A stretch of DNA of 64,000 nt from Bradyrhizobium daqingense (GCF_021044685.1 NZ_CP088014.1:6992001-7056000), one strand, 5' to 3'. Positions 1 through 9,556 are shown, numbered from the stretch's first letter. Notes: a model not told the origin generated them from the letters alone. Translations and numbers: made by a program.

Positions 1-879
1 ATCGTGCCCTTCTCCGCCGGCGGCCCCGGCGACGTCATCGCGCGCATCCTCGGCAGCGCCATGACCGCAACGCTGAAACAGTCCATCGTCATCGAGAATG
101 TCGTCGGCGCCGGCGGCACGCTCGGCACCAACCGCGTCGCCAAGGCGGCCCCTGATGGCTACACGCTTCTGCTGATGCATGTCGGCCAGGCCACGGCCCC
201 TGCCCTCTACGCCAAGCTGCCGTTTGATCCCGTCGGTGACTTCGCCCCGATCGGACTTGTCACCGACGTGCCGATGATCCTGGTAGCGCGGCCGAACTTT
301 CCGGCCAAGGATCTCCGCGATCTGGTTACGACCGTTCGCAATTCCGGTGACAAGATCACCTTCGGCAATGTCGGTCTCGGCTCGGCCTCACAGCTCTGCG
401 GCCTGATGTTCATGAGCACCACCGACACCAAGCTGACGCCGATCTACTACAAGGGCGGCGGACCTGCGTTGAACGACGTGATCGCCGGCCACATCGACGT
501 CTATTGCGATCCCGCCACCGGCCCGACCCCTTACATTCAATCGAACACAATCAAGGGCTACGCGATCACCAGCAAGAAGCGGGTTGCGACCCTCCCGGAC
601 GTGCCGACCTCCGCCGAGGCCGGTGTTCCGGCATTCGACGTGACGACCTGGTACGGTCTCTACGCGCCGCGCGGCACACCAAAGCCCGTGGTCGGCCAAC
701 TCGTCAGCGCGCTGCAGACGGCGCTGAAGGATCCCGCGCTGGTCAGCCGCTTCGCCGAACTCAGCATGTCGCCGGTCGAACCCGAGCGCGCGACGCCGGA
801 GGCACTCCAAGCCTTTCTGGAGGCGGAGACTGCTAAATGGGGAAAGATCATCAAGGCGGCGGGAATTTCGCCGCAATGA
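1..879 (+). CDS. Bug/TctC-family tripartite tricarboxylate carrier solute-binding protein (5' partial)
   Basis: The reading frame is open from the first base, so the gene begins upstream; about 292 residues remain of a usual 320-330, and the signal peptide and first strand are missing. Visible family signatures are PFSAGGPGDVIAR near the start, VVGAGGTLGTNRVAKAAPDGYTL's AGG and PDGYTL elements shortly after, and a C-terminal ATPEALQAFLEAE segment typical of Bug proteins. These are periplasmic high-affinity binders of carboxylates that either feed a TctAB transporter or act as orphan sensors. No tctA or tctB follows inside the window, so this may be an orphan binder. The ligand cannot be told from sequence. 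Family assignment is secure; the substrate is unknown. Confidence 0.9.
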   Translation: MVPFSAGGPGDVIARILGSAMTATLKQSIVIENVVGAGGTLGTNRVAKAAPDGYTLLLMHVGQATAPALYAKLPFDPVGDFAPIGLVTDVPMILVARPNFPAKDLRDLVTTVRNSGDKITFGNVGLGSASQLCGLMFMSTTDTKLTPIYYKGGGPALNDVIAGHIDVYCDPATGPTPYIQSNTIKGYAITSKKRVATLPDVPTSAEAGVPAFDVTTWYGLYAPRGTPKPVVGQLVSALQTALKDPALVSRFAELSMSPVEPERATPEALQAFLEAETAKWGKIIKAAGISPQ

Positions 880-1144
880 GTCCCGGATGAGCATGTCGGC
901 GCTATCAATCACACAGGAGCCTGAGAAGCCGCTGAGCGGACGACCGACCATAAAGTTCATCGGTCCACGGAGATTGACCGCTTCCGACAGGATCGACAGT
1001 CATTCCAGGGTAGTCACGCGGCGCCCCCACAATGAGGGCGATTTCCCCCCTTCACACCACCGCGACGCGTGCCTTGATTTTGCCGGCCACGTTGTCTGCA
1101 GCAGTGTCGATAGCGCCTCGGCATGGCAATGCCGAACCTGTCGT

Positions 1145-1780
1145 TTAGTAGAGCCTCGTACGATACCCTTCTTCCAGCGTCTTCTCGGCAACTTCTGTCT
1201 CGATGGCGGCGGTCTGCTCGGCGATGATCCGGCCGAGTGTCGGGAAGCTGTTGCGCTCGACCTGTGTCGCCGGGCTCCACAGTTTCGAGCGCATGAGCGC
1301 CTTGCCGCAGTGGAAGTAGGTCTCCTCGACATGGATTTTGAGCCCTATAATCGGGACGACGTTCTGCACCGCGAGCGGCGCCAGCAGCTCGGCATCCTGC
1401 GAGATCTCCGCGCGACCGTTGACCCGCAGGGTCTCGTTGATTCCGGGCACCATGAAGAGCAGGCCGATCCCCGCCGAGGCAATGATGTTGCCGAACGTGT
1501 CCACGCGATTGTTGCCGCGCCGGTCGGGAATCAGCAGCGTCTTGTCGTCGAGCACGGCAACGAAACCCGGTGCGTCGCCGCGAGGGCTTGCATCGGCGTG
1601 ACCGTGGCCGTCGCTCGTCGCGAGAACGAGGAAGGGGGACAGCGCGATGAAATCACGGCAGAACTTATCGAGATGATGGAGAACCTTCTTCTCGGCGATC
1701 AGGTTCACCTGCCCGAAATGCGCGCGCAGATCCTCTTTGGTCTTGACCGGCGGCCTGCCACCAGCCCCCTGATTATCCAT
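1145..1780 (-). CDS. PPOX-class FMN-dependent flavoprotein (pyridoxamine 5'-phosphate oxidase family)
   Basis: This 211-residue protein has the split-barrel flavin-binding pattern: SPFLVLATSDGHGHADASPRG's LATSDGHG strand followed by DDKTLLIPDRRGNNRVDTFGN-type strand and RGNNR turn, then GLLFMVPGINETLRVNGRA. The length and the C-terminal arginine-rich tail resemble the MSMEG_1061 subfamily of PPOX flavoproteins rather than true PdxH, which catalyses pyridoxal phosphate synthesis. It is probably a cytoplasmic FMN or F420-like cofactor reductase or oxidase of unknown substrate. The gene is transcribed alone; 265 bases without a convincing gene separate it from the solute-binding protein gene, with which it converges. 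Family confidence is high, substrate unknown. Confidence 0.85.
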   Translation of the reverse strand: MDNQGAGGRPPVKTKEDLRAHFGQVNLIAEKKVLHHLDKFCRDFIALSPFLVLATSDGHGHADASPRGDAPGFVAVLDDKTLLIPDRRGNNRVDTFGNIIASAGIGLLFMVPGINETLRVNGRAEISQDAELLAPLAVQNVVPIIGLKIHVEETYFHCGKALMRSKLWSPATQVERNSFPTLGRIIAEQTAAIETEVAEKTLEEGYRTRLY

Positions 1781-1873
1781 CTGCGAACCTCCTGTCTGGC
1801 GAACATCCCCCAGGTTCTATGAGCACGATCTTTTTGCAGGACCGCTGCACATCTCCCCTGGTGGGTGCTCGCG

Positions 1874-3166
1874 CTACTTCGCCTCGATTCCGCACCAGCT
1901 CGCGACGAATAGTGCAAGCGTCTTCGTGACCCGCTTCACTGATGCGAGGTCGACACGCTCATTGAAGCCGTGTGCGCCTTCCATTGTTGCGCCGAAGCAA
2001 AACGCTGGAACGCCGAAGTCGAGACCATAGAAGCGCGCGTCGGTCAGCGCAGTGGACGAAAAATCAGTCAGCTTGCGACCGAACACATGCTCGTAGATGG
2101 GAGCCAGTACGGCTTCGCTTTCCTGGATCTCCGTCGCTTCATAGCCCGGCGACAGGAAGCCGGACCAGACGATCTCCGGCGGGTTATTGGCAAGGAAGGG
2201 ATGCGAGCGCGCCGCCCTGCTGACAAAGTCCACGATCTCGGCCTGGGCGTCGGCAATCTTCCATCCCGGCAGAACGCCGATGCGGCAATCAACGTCGCAC
2301 CAGGCGGGAACGCTGGACGCCCAGTCCCCGCCCTTGATGATGCCGGGATTGAAATTGAGCGGGTGATTGACCGATTTGAAGGATGGGTGCGTCTTGGCGC
2401 GCTCGTTCCATTCGGCTTCGAGACCTTCCAGCTTCTGGATCAGATGGATGGCGGCCTTGATCGCATTCGAGCCGGTACCGGCGCGTGCGACATGGACGGG
2501 TATTCCGCGTACCTTCAGCCGAAACCAGATCACGCCGACCTGGGCGCGCATCAGCTTTTCGTCGGTCGGCTCGGGCAGGATGCAGGCATCGGCGCGGTAG
2601 CCGCGCTGAAGGGTTGAAAGCGCCCCAAGGCCGGTGCTTTCCTCTTCGATCACTGACTGCAGGTGAATGCGGCCCTTGGGCTTGTAGCCCGCCGCCTTGA
2701 TCGCATCGAGCGCGTAGAGCGCCGAGATGGTGCCCGACTTCATGTCACCGGCACCGCGGCCATAGAGCCAACCGTTCTCGACCACCGGCTGAAACGGCGG
2801 CCGCTCCCACATGTCGAGCGGGCCTGCCGGGACGACGTCGCAATGACCCTGGAGGATCAGCGAGCGGCCTTCCTCCTTGGCCGGCCGGTAGGTGCCGACG
2901 ACGGAGCGCGCACGCGAGAAATCGGTCTCGACGGGTCCGTAACCGGGCAGTGTCTTGAGATCGTCCTGATTGATAACCCAATCGTCGACCTCATAGCCGC
3001 GATCGCGCAGCAGCTTTGCGAACATGTCCTGACAGGGCGCTTCGGCCGCACGGGTGCTTGGAATCGCGGTGAACGCGATTGTGGTGTCGATCTGTTTGTC
3101 GAAGGCGGCATCCACGGCGGCTTCGATGCGTTCGCGAACGGCGGAGGGAAGCGAAACGTCGGTCAT
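1874..3166 (-). CDS. M20-family ArgE/DapE-type deacylase
   Basis: A 430-residue M20 peptidase-fold amidohydrolase. The metal ligands are visible: LQGHCDVVPAG (H108, D110), GRGAGDMKSG (D141) and IEEESTG (E174-E176, catalytic base and ligand), with a later dimerisation domain and a final GAxMEGAHGFNERV-like metal-binding segment near the C-terminus. Such enzymes hydrolyse N-acyl amino acids or small peptides in the cytoplasm. Its start codon overlaps the stop of the upstream ATPase gene by four bases (ATGA), so it was the last gene of an oligopeptide-uptake operon; this suggests that its natural substrate was an imported acylated peptide or amino acid. It looks intact although the transporter genes ahead of it are broken. 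The acyl substrate is not determined. Confidence 0.88.
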   Translation of the reverse strand: MTDVSLPSAVRERIEAAVDAAFDKQIDTTIAFTAIPSTRAAEAPCQDMFAKLLRDRGYEVDDWVINQDDLKTLPGYGPVETDFSRARSVVGTYRPAKEEGRSLILQGHCDVVPAGPLDMWERPPFQPVVENGWLYGRGAGDMKSGTISALYALDAIKAAGYKPKGRIHLQSVIEEESTGLGALSTLQRGYRADACILPEPTDEKLMRAQVGVIWFRLKVRGIPVHVARAGTGSNAIKAAIHLIQKLEGLEAEWNERAKTHPSFKSVNHPLNFNPGIIKGGDWASSVPAWCDVDCRIGVLPGWKIADAQAEIVDFVSRAARSHPFLANNPPEIVWSGFLSPGYEATEIQESEAVLAPIYEHVFGRKLTDFSSTALTDARFYGLDFGVPAFCFGATMEGAHGFNERVDLASVKRVTKTLALFVASWCGIEAK

Positions 3167-4852
3167 GAACTCATCCTTGCTGTCGGAATATCACCAGTCG
3201 CGCTCGCAAAGCCCGGCTGGTCGAAGATGTTGCGCCCCGGAACTGCATCGAGCAGGTCGCGGGTATAGGCTGCTCGAGGCGCGGTGAAGACGTCGGCGGT
3301 TGCCCCCTCCTCTACGATGCGGCCCTTCTGGAGCACGATGACGCGGTCGGCGATCTCGGCGGCGATGCGCAAATCGTGGGTGATGAAGACCATGGCGAGC
3401 TTCATCTCTTGCCGCAGCTCGGCGAGCAGCGCCAGCACCTGCGCCTGTACGGAGACGTCGAGGGCCGAAACAGCCTCGTCAGCAATCAGCACGCGCGGCC
3501 TCAGCGCCAATGCCCGAGCGATGCAGATGCGCTGGCGCTGGCCGCCGGAGAATTCGTGAGGGTAACGATCGGCGGCGACGGCGTTGAGGCCGACCCGCAT
3601 GAGCAGCTTCTTCGCCTGCTCCATGGCTTCAGCGCGCGACGTGCCAAAGGCCATTGGGCCGCGGGCGATGGCATCGCCGATCTTCTGACGCGGATCGAGG
3701 CTGGCGAAGGGGTCCTGGAACACGATCTGAAGCTGCTTGCGCGCCTGGCGGAGCGCCTCGCCACGGAGCTGGCGCAGGTCTTGACCGTTGAAGCGAATGG
3801 CTCCGGCGTCTGGTTCCGTAAGCCGCAGGATCATGCGGCCAAGGGTGGACTTGCCGGAACCCGACTCGCCGACCACGGCGAGCGTCTCGCCTTCATGGAG
3901 CGTCAATGAAATGCCGTCGGCTGCGACAACCTCGCGCGGCGGCTGAAGGAAGCCGCGCTTGACCCGGAACGTCTTCTGAAGCTCGATCACCTCGAGCAGA
4001 GGCTCCTGATGAACGGCCTTCCGGCTGAATTGGTCGAGGCGAGCCTTCGGCACCGCGTCGATCAGTTCGCGCGTATAGTCGGCCTTGGGCTGGCGCAGGA
4101 CTTCCTCGACCGTTCCCTGCTCCACCACCTTGCCGTGGCGCAGCACCACGACACGATCTGCAACATCAGCGACGACGCCGAAATCATGCGTGATGAGCAG
4201 CACGCCCATGCCGCGGTCACGCCTGAGTTCGTCGATCAGACCCAGGATCTGGCGCTGGGTGGTGACGTCGAGCGCAGTGGTCGGCTCGTCCGCGATCAGC
4301 AGCGCAGGCCGGTTGGCCATTGCCATCGCGATCATGACACGCTGGCGTTGGCCGCCGGACAGCTCGAACGGATAGCTCCTTTCGAGCAGCTTTGGATTGG
4401 GCAGTCCCACCTGCGTCAGGAGCGGCTGCACGCGTTCGTACACCTCTGCTCGCCGACGGCGTCGGCTTCTGATGTGTGAGGATCATCTCCTCGATCTGCT
4501 TACCGACGCGCTTGAGCGGATTCAGCGAGGACAGCGGCTCCTGGAAGATCATCGCAGCTTCACCCCCGCGCAGGCGGCGCAGCGCCTGCCCGTGGAGCTT
4601 TAGCGGATTATGGCCTGCGACCGTCACCGCGCCCGAGGCAACAGCGACTCTCTTCGGCAGCAGCGACAGCAGCGCGTGCGCGATCATCGACTTGCCCGAA
4701 CCGGACTCGCCGACGAGACAGACGACCTCGTTCGGCCTCACCTCGAAGGAGACGTTCTCGACCGCGAAGGCCCGATCGCCACCTTCGGGCAGCGCGATCG
4801 AGAGATTCTCGACCGAAAGCACGGGGGCCGTGGCTTGCAAGTCTCCCCTCAC
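3163..4852 (-). pseudogene. Fused dipeptide/oligopeptide ABC ATPase (DppD-DppF type), frameshifted
   Basis: Two nucleotide-binding domains lie in tandem, as in GsiA-type fused ATPases (about 563 codons in total). Domain 1 has Walker A GESGSGKS and Q-loop MIFQEPLSSLNP in one frame; its own signature LSGGQRQRV, Walker B and everything downstream, including the second domain (GESGSGKS, FSGGQRQRI), are in another frame. The frame changes between about 4447 and 4475, a stretch rich in CCGACG and GGCG. One extra base (or two missing) there would explain it. It overlaps both neighbours by four bases. It could be a genuine pseudogene, supported by the truncated permease next door, or a sequencing error. 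If intact, it would energise uptake of peptides. Confidence 0.82.
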
Positions 4853-5310
4853 GACCGGCGCCTCGAAACACGGGGATTGAGGACGTCGGAGAGGCCTTCG
4901 CCGAACAGGTTAATCGCGAGCACGGTGATGAGAATGGCGAACCCGGGAAACACGCTCATCCACCAGGCATTGCGAATGACGGTGCGCCCCGCACCGATCA
5001 TGAACCCCCAGGACATCAGGTTCGGGTCGCCGAGGCCCATGAACGAAAGCGCGCTCTCCAACAAGATGGCGGTGGCGACCGTCAAGGACGTCACGACCAG
5101 GATCGGCGAGATCGCATTGGGTAGGATATGGCCGAGCACGATGCGCAGCGTGCCCTCGCCCTGGCACAGCGCCGCCTCGACGAATTCGCGGTTGCGCAGG
5201 CGCAGGATTCTGCACGCGTGAGGCGCGCCAGCAAACAAGCGCACCCAGAAACTGGCATCGAGGCGCGCAAAGCCGACCGGAGCGGTGCGCGGACCGCCAT
5301 CGGATTGCAT
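4849..5310 (-). pseudogene. DppC-type permease remnant (C-terminal half only)
   Basis: The 153-codon frame matches the second half of a DppC/OppC inner-membrane permease: LRLRNREFVEAALCQGEG is the EAA loop that contacts the ATPase, followed by IVLGHILPNAISPILVV and two more membrane spans ending in a short cytoplasmic tail. A full protein has about 280-300 residues, with an N-terminal span, a GTDELGRD-type segment and three further helices, none of which can be found upstream on this strand in any frame. Homology fades between about 5275 and 5310. The 5' half has therefore been lost, and no dppB or peptide-binding protein gene is near. The remnant still overlaps the ATPase gene by four bases. 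Confidence 0.82.
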
Positions 5311-5693
5311 CAGGCAAATCGAGCTTGTGTCGACGCGAAGGTCCGAGGAATAAAATGGAAAACCGAACTCAAGTGGTTGCGGTGAATGACAATGCGCCGG
5401 GCGCCATTTCGGGAGCCGCCTCCGAGAAAATGGATGGGCTGACCTGAATGCCCTCCCTGTATTGGCAACGAGAAGCGAACATTAACCGTGAGTAGCAGGC
5501 GAGCACACGTCGTGGGCCACCCACGCTTGCGGCTATTGTAGTAACGAACGCCACGTTCGAATTTTTGCGCGCTGGGCAGGTGCAACCAAGGACTTCGGCC
5601 GGGGCCGCGAGGAGACGCCGACCTCAATTATTAAACCTGGCTTATGGTCGGATTGACGCGCCTCTGCCAATATCGCGGACAGCGAGGGCTGGA
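5311..5693. other. Gene-free stretch upstream of the permease remnant
   Basis: About 380 bases in which no frame on either strand shows a recognisable protein, membrane segment pattern or convincing ribosome binding site. It occupies the place where the missing first half of the permease gene would be expected, so it probably marks the rearrangement that removed it. No transposase trace or terminal inverted repeat was seen. Base composition is slightly lower in GC than the neighbouring genes around 5440-5560. Confidence 0.55.
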
Positions 5694-5879
5694 ATGCTGG
5701 AATGGTTGGATCTGAGCGGATTGGGCCCGCACTTGGCTCGCTTTCGCCGCTGGCTGGACAGAATGCCGAAGCGCGATTTCTCTGAACTCGGCGTCTGGGG
5801 CAAGCTCGGCCGCCTCATGCTGATGCTGATCGTTGTGGGCTTGATTTGCGCACCGGCGATCTGGCTGCTCTCCAGATAG
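5694..5879 (+). CDS. Small single-span membrane protein
   Basis: A 61-residue protein. The start at 5694 was chosen because a GAGGG ribosome binding site lies just before it and the longer upstream extension of the frame looks non-coding (proline and arginine rich). An amphipathic, charged N-terminal half (MLEWLDLSGLGPHLARFRRW) is followed by one strongly hydrophobic helix, roughly residues 38-58, ending WLLSR. The topology is probably N-terminus in the cytoplasm. I do not recognise the family. It stands alone between the permease remnant and the LuxR regulator. The protein is plausible from the RBS and the clean helix, but function is unknown. Confidence 0.5.
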   Translation: MLEWLDLSGLGPHLARFRRWLDRMPKRDFSELGVWGKLGRLMLMLIVVGLICAPAIWLLSR

Positions 5880-6031
5880 CGGCGGACTGTGCATGAGGCT
5901 CGCCGGCGATATAGAGCGTCGGACTCCTTTTCTTCGGAAGTGGAGAGCCAGGTCGATCCCTCCGCATAAGGGCTGATTGCGTCGCCCGGTCGTCCGGCTA
6001 TAATTGGGTCATTGATGTTGTCGCACTGCGC

Positions 6032-7129
6032 ATGAACGGATTTGGGCATCTCGATCATCTGATTGACCGCATCTACGAGGCCGGGCTGATCACCTCATTG
6101 TGGCCCGAGGTCCTCGGTGAAATCGGTCACGCTATCGGCGGGAATGGCGGCCTGCTCTTCGCCGTCCGCGACGGCTATGTCAGTGCGGTCAACTCCGTCA
6201 ATCACAACGAGGCCATGCCTGTTTTCCTGAAGGAAGGATGGAGCGAGCGCGACCCGTTGCTGCCGCGTGCCGCCGCGCTCAACTACGCCGGCTTCCTCAA
6301 TGATGGAGACCTCGTGTCGGAGGAGGAGATTGCGACCAATGAGGTGTACCGCAATTTCTACCGCAAGCACGGGCTCGGTTACAGGGCCGGGACGATCATC
6401 CCAATACCGAGTGGCGATTCGATTGCGATCGTCATGCCACGGCACCACGACAATGGACCGGTGCCGCGCGAAATCGTCTCGTTCCTGGATGATCTGAGGC
6501 CGCATCTGGCTCGGGCGTGCCTGACTGCAAACCGCCTGGGCTTCGAGCGTGCTCGCGCACAGGCCGATGCGCTGCAGGTGATCGGGCTGCCCGGAGCGAT
6601 ATTGCGCGGCGGCGGCCGATTGCTCGCGGCAAACGGCCTGTTCGAAGCGCTGATGCCGTCGATGTTCCACGACCGCGTCGAGCGTCTGACTTTGACCGAT
6701 GCCACCGCGGACGGTCTGTTCGTCGCGGCGCTGGGGACCCCGTTCGTCGGCAACAGACGGACCGTCAAATCCGTTGCCATCGCAGCGGCGATGGATCGCG
6801 TCGCGATGGTCCTGCATGTCCTCCCGGTGCGCGGATCGGCCCGCGATGTCTTCACTCGCGCCACCTTCATGGTCGTCGTGACTCCAGTCGATCGCGGCGC
6901 GGTGCCGACTGCGGAAGTCCTGCAAGGGCTATTCGACCTGACGCCGGCGGAGGCCCAGGTCGCGCGCGGCGTCGCACGGGCCGAATCGCTGGATGCGCTG
7001 GCCGCAGCAATCGGCGTTACGCGTGAGACGGTGCGCACGCAGCTCAAAGCCGTGCTTTCGAAGACCGGTCTTTCGCGTCAGCAGGAACTCGTCAGCCTGC
7101 TCGCCGGCAAGGCATTGGGCGGCGGCTAG
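6032..7129 (+). CDS. LuxR-family HTH transcriptional regulator
   Basis: A 365-residue protein with a long N-terminal sensory region and a C-terminal LuxR/GerE helix-turn-helix (about residues 300-360): FDLTPAEAQVARGVARAES, then AAAIGVTRETVRTQLKAVL as recognition helix and a final KTGLSRQQELVSLL. The N-terminal 170 residues look like a GAF/PAS-type ligand module, but no autoinducer-binding signature (W, Y, D of LuxR) could be confirmed. There is no synthase gene nearby. This architecture is common in Bradyrhizobium, generally with unknown ligands. The gene is monocistronic; target genes cannot be inferred from position. Confidence 0.85.
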   Translation: MNGFGHLDHLIDRIYEAGLITSLWPEVLGEIGHAIGGNGGLLFAVRDGYVSAVNSVNHNEAMPVFLKEGWSERDPLLPRAAALNYAGFLNDGDLVSEEEIATNEVYRNFYRKHGLGYRAGTIIPIPSGDSIAIVMPRHHDNGPVPREIVSFLDDLRPHLARACLTANRLGFERARAQADALQVIGLPGAILRGGGRLLAANGLFEALMPSMFHDRVERLTLTDATADGLFVAALGTPFVGNRRTVKSVAIAAAMDRVAMVLHVLPVRGSARDVFTRATFMVVVTPVDRGAVPTAEVLQGLFDLTPAEAQVARGVARAESLDALAAAIGVTRETVRTQLKAVLSKTGLSRQQELVSLLAGKALGGG

Positions 7130-7271
7130 ACGGTCTCCATCCGCAAGCCGCGGATCAGACCAGGCATCATGACGCCGACTTACGGATCGGGCTCGCGCTG
7201 GCATGCGCGCTGCTCATCACCCAAATGGGTGAAGACACAAGTCGGCCCTCCGAGTTCAAGTCCGGAGTTGG

Positions 7272-7499
7272 ATGTTTGACGAGAAGCGGCGGCGAATGGT
7301 CAGACCGGAATTTCCGATATTCGAAGTGCGCCTGGTGCAGCGCAGGCGAAGGAAATGGACCTGGAGCATCTGCACCAGCGACGGCGCGGTCATCGTGCAG
7401 GGCCGGGAATCAAGTCGGCCAGGCGCAAAGTACCAAGCTGACCGAGCGCTATTCATGCTGCTGCTGACCGCGCCCTATCGGTCGCGACTTCCCGTATAG
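7272..7499 (+). CDS. Small conserved hypothetical protein
   Basis: A 75-residue basic protein starting at an ATG preceded by a GGAG motif ten bases upstream. The pattern is RRRKWTWSICTSDGAVIVQG followed by a run SSRPGAKYQADRALFMLLL, which looks like a short antiparallel beta sheet plus a helix. Small proteins of this pattern (EVRLVxRRxxKWxWSIC) recur in Bradyrhizobium annotations as hypothetical, without assigned function. No signal peptide or membrane segment. It lies between the LuxR regulator and the convergent outer-membrane protein gene. Confidence 0.6.
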   Translation: MFDEKRRRMVRPEFPIFEVRLVQRRRRKWTWSICTSDGAVIVQGRESSRPGAKYQADRALFMLLLTAPYRSRLPV

Positions 7500-7614
7500 A
7501 AGCTCTCCCCCGGGGCAAAGCAGGTTCTGCTGCGTAAAGAACGACCAACGCGCAGCTGAAAAGCCGTCGAGGTCAGCTGAGCGGGGTGCCCCCGCACTGC
7601 AAATGTCGGCCGCA

Positions 7615-8444
7615 TCAGAACCGGTAGTTGATGCCGCCCTTGGCCGTATGAAGCTGAACCTCGGTATCCGTGAAGGACGCTCCGGGGAATGCAAGAGCAT
7701 TGCCGTTCGACCGACCGAGATTGATGTAGATGTACTCGGCCTTGAACGTCCAGCGCGGATTGAAGGCCCATTCAACGCCGCCGCCCGCCGAGAAACCCAC
7801 CTGGACCTCCGACGATGACGCGCTTCGCGTCAAGGCCGGGAAGAAGCCGTTGAAATTGGCGATGTTCGGAGTGGCGAGGTTGGAGGTGAAGATGCTGTTC
7901 TTGACGTGCCCCCAGGCAAAGCCGCCGGTGCCGTAGATCAGCACATTGTTCGCAGCATAACCGATGCGTCCGCGGACCGTGCCGAAGACGTCGATCTCCT
8001 GATTGAGGTTGAACACGCCGGTGAACGCGCCATTGTCGCCGCCGATCGTTCCGGTGACGCTGAAGGCGCGGCTTGCCGTCTCCCTGATGGCTGCGCCGCT
8101 GACATCCGCTTCCACACCGTAGACGAACGTGCCGGACTGCCAGTTGTATCCGACCTGGCCGCCGCCGAACCCACCCTTGGGACTCACGTCCAGCGAGAAC
8201 GCCCGGTGCCGCCCGTCACGACGTAGCCTGGGACCGTCCCGGTCGCGAGCGCGCCGGGATCGAAGGTCGCGGTCGGATCGCTCCAGCCATAGCCGCCGTG
8301 CACGCCGGCATAAAAACCGGTCCAGCTGAACGCGACCGGCGCGGGCGGCGCCTTGGTGTAGGCCCTGCCGAGATCGGCCGCGGAGGCTGCCTGGGAGAGA
8401 CCGAGAGCCGAGAGCAGGAGAGCACCAGAGACAACGGATTTCAT
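7615..8444 (-). pseudogene. Outer-membrane beta-barrel protein (Omp25/Omp31-like), apparent frameshift
   Basis: Starts at 8444 with a clear signal peptide (MKSVVSGALLLSALGLSQAASA, cleavage before ADLGRAY) and the rhizobial Omp25/31 opening FSWTGFYAGVHGGYGWSD. The frame then stops at 8184, while the rest of the barrel (FSLDVSPKGGFGGGQVGYNW through to INYRF) continues one frame over. The terminal INYRF with phenylalanine at the end is the expected outer-membrane assembly signature. One base missing from the run of C at 8202-8204 restores a single 276-codon frame reading VVTGGTGAFSLDV. This may be a homopolymer sequencing error rather than a dead gene. Role: abundant structural or porin-like outer-membrane protein. 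Confidence 0.8.
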
Positions 8445-8642
8445 GACTTCCCTCTACGTTGCGCCCGTGAGGCGGCGCCTTGCCGCATAGAACCACCGAT
8501 TGGCGGCAGTCCGCCGAAGCCAATTTGTAGAGGCGATCACGCGTTTTTGCTGTAGCCCCGGCGACACATCCGAGGGCTGTCAAACATCGTTTTTGCCCGC
8601 AAAATATGTGTGACGCGACGCGGCCAAGATTATCGCGACGCT

Positions 8643-8705
8643 TCAATCGCCGAGCGTCAACAGCGGCTTCCCGTTCCCGATGATGGCGGTGGCGAGCTCG
8701 CCGCC
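8643..8705 (-). pseudogene. Remnant of a cupin gene 3' end
   Basis: Reading the minus strand, about 20 codons up to a stop at 8643-8645 give GELATAIIGNGKPLLTLGD, closely matching the end of the complete cupin gene at 11974-12384 (AELATYIVEKGKPLLTLGQ). The DNA match is about 50 of 60 positions over 8641-8700 against 11967-12030, in the same orientation. Nothing of the rest of a cupin gene lies upstream; instead tupA ends at 8710. It is a fragment left by a duplication or rearrangement. Confidence 0.7.
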
Positions 8706-8709
8706 CGCA

Positions 8710-9537
8710 TCACGCGCCCCGGTCGCTTGCGTTGGCGTAGAACAATTGCTCGCCGTTGATCTTGTAGTCGGTGATGGCTTTCTGTCCTTCCGGCGAAACA
8801 AGCCAATCAATGAACTGCTGGCCAAGCTCCTGCTTCACGTTCGGGTGCTTCTGCGGGTTCACCAGGATGACGCCGTATTGGTTGAACAGCCGCTTGTCCC
8901 CTTCAACGACGATCGCAAGCGGGCCACGGTTCTTGAATGAAAGCCACGTGCCGCGGTCGGCGAGCACATAGGCATTAGAGGCCGAGGCGGCGTTGAGCGC
9001 AGCGCCCATTCCCTGCCCGATCTCCTTGTACCAGGCGCTCTTGTCCTTCGCGATGTCGATGCCGGCAGCATTCCAGAGATTGAGCTCCGCTTGATGGGTC
9101 CCCGATTTGTCGCCCCTCGAGATGAATGCGACGCCCTTCTCCTTGATCGCCTTGAGCGCGGCGACGATATCCTTCGTGCCTTTGACGCCCGCCGGGTCGC
9201 TCTCGGGACCGATCAGGACGAAATCGTTGTACATCACCGCGTAACGCTTCACGCCGGCCCCTTCGGCCACGAACTTTTCCTCTGCCGGCCTCGCATGGAC
9301 GAAGACGACATCGGCATCGCCGCGGCGGCCGGTATCGAGCGCCTGTCCCGTTCCCTGAGCAACCACCCTCACGGTGATCCCGGTCTTGTCCTTGAACAGC
9401 GGCAGGATGTGGCCGAACAGGCCGGAGTCCTGGGTCGATGTCGTCGAGGCAACCACGATCGACTTTTCCTGTGCAAAGGCGGGGCCGCCCAGCACAACAC
9501 AGGCGGCGATTGCAAGCAGGTGGCGGCGGCTCAGCAT
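8710..9537 (-). CDS. tupA: Tungstate ABC transporter substrate-binding protein TupA
   Basis: A 275-residue periplasmic binding protein with a Tat-like/Sec signal (MLSRRHLLAIAACVVLGGPAFA). The mature N-terminus VVASTTSTQDSGLFGH carries the TTST oxyanion-binding motif characteristic of TupA/WtpA-like proteins, and SRGDKSGTH supplies the second anion loop. TupA binds tungstate with very high affinity and hands it to TupB. It is the last gene of tupBCA (19 bases after tupC), although in many bacteria tupA comes first. Molybdate can be an alternative ligand; the TTST motif favours tungstate. Likely controlled by the divergent HTH protein at 11048. Confidence 0.92.
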   Translation of the reverse strand: MLSRRHLLAIAACVVLGGPAFAQEKSIVVASTTSTQDSGLFGHILPLFKDKTGITVRVVAQGTGQALDTGRRGDADVVFVHARPAEEKFVAEGAGVKRYAVMYNDFVLIGPESDPAGVKGTKDIVAALKAIKEKGVAFISRGDKSGTHQAELNLWNAAGIDIAKDKSAWYKEIGQGMGAALNAASASNAYVLADRGTWLSFKNRGPLAIVVEGDKRLFNQYGVILVNPQKHPNVKQELGQQFIDWLVSPEGQKAITDYKINGEQLFYANASDRGA

Positions 9538-9556
9538 TTCGATCTCTCCGTCTCGA

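Noticed and set aside
880..1144. Small genes in the gap before the PPOX gene
   Set aside because: Only short shadow frames; no RBS or conserved motif.
5310..5627. Possible coding region ahead of the permease remnant
   Set aside because: Frames lack membrane segments and family motifs; treated as gene-free.
8445..8646. Longer N-terminal reading frame of the outer-membrane protein
   Set aside because: It bypasses the clear signal peptide at 8444 and has no RBS.
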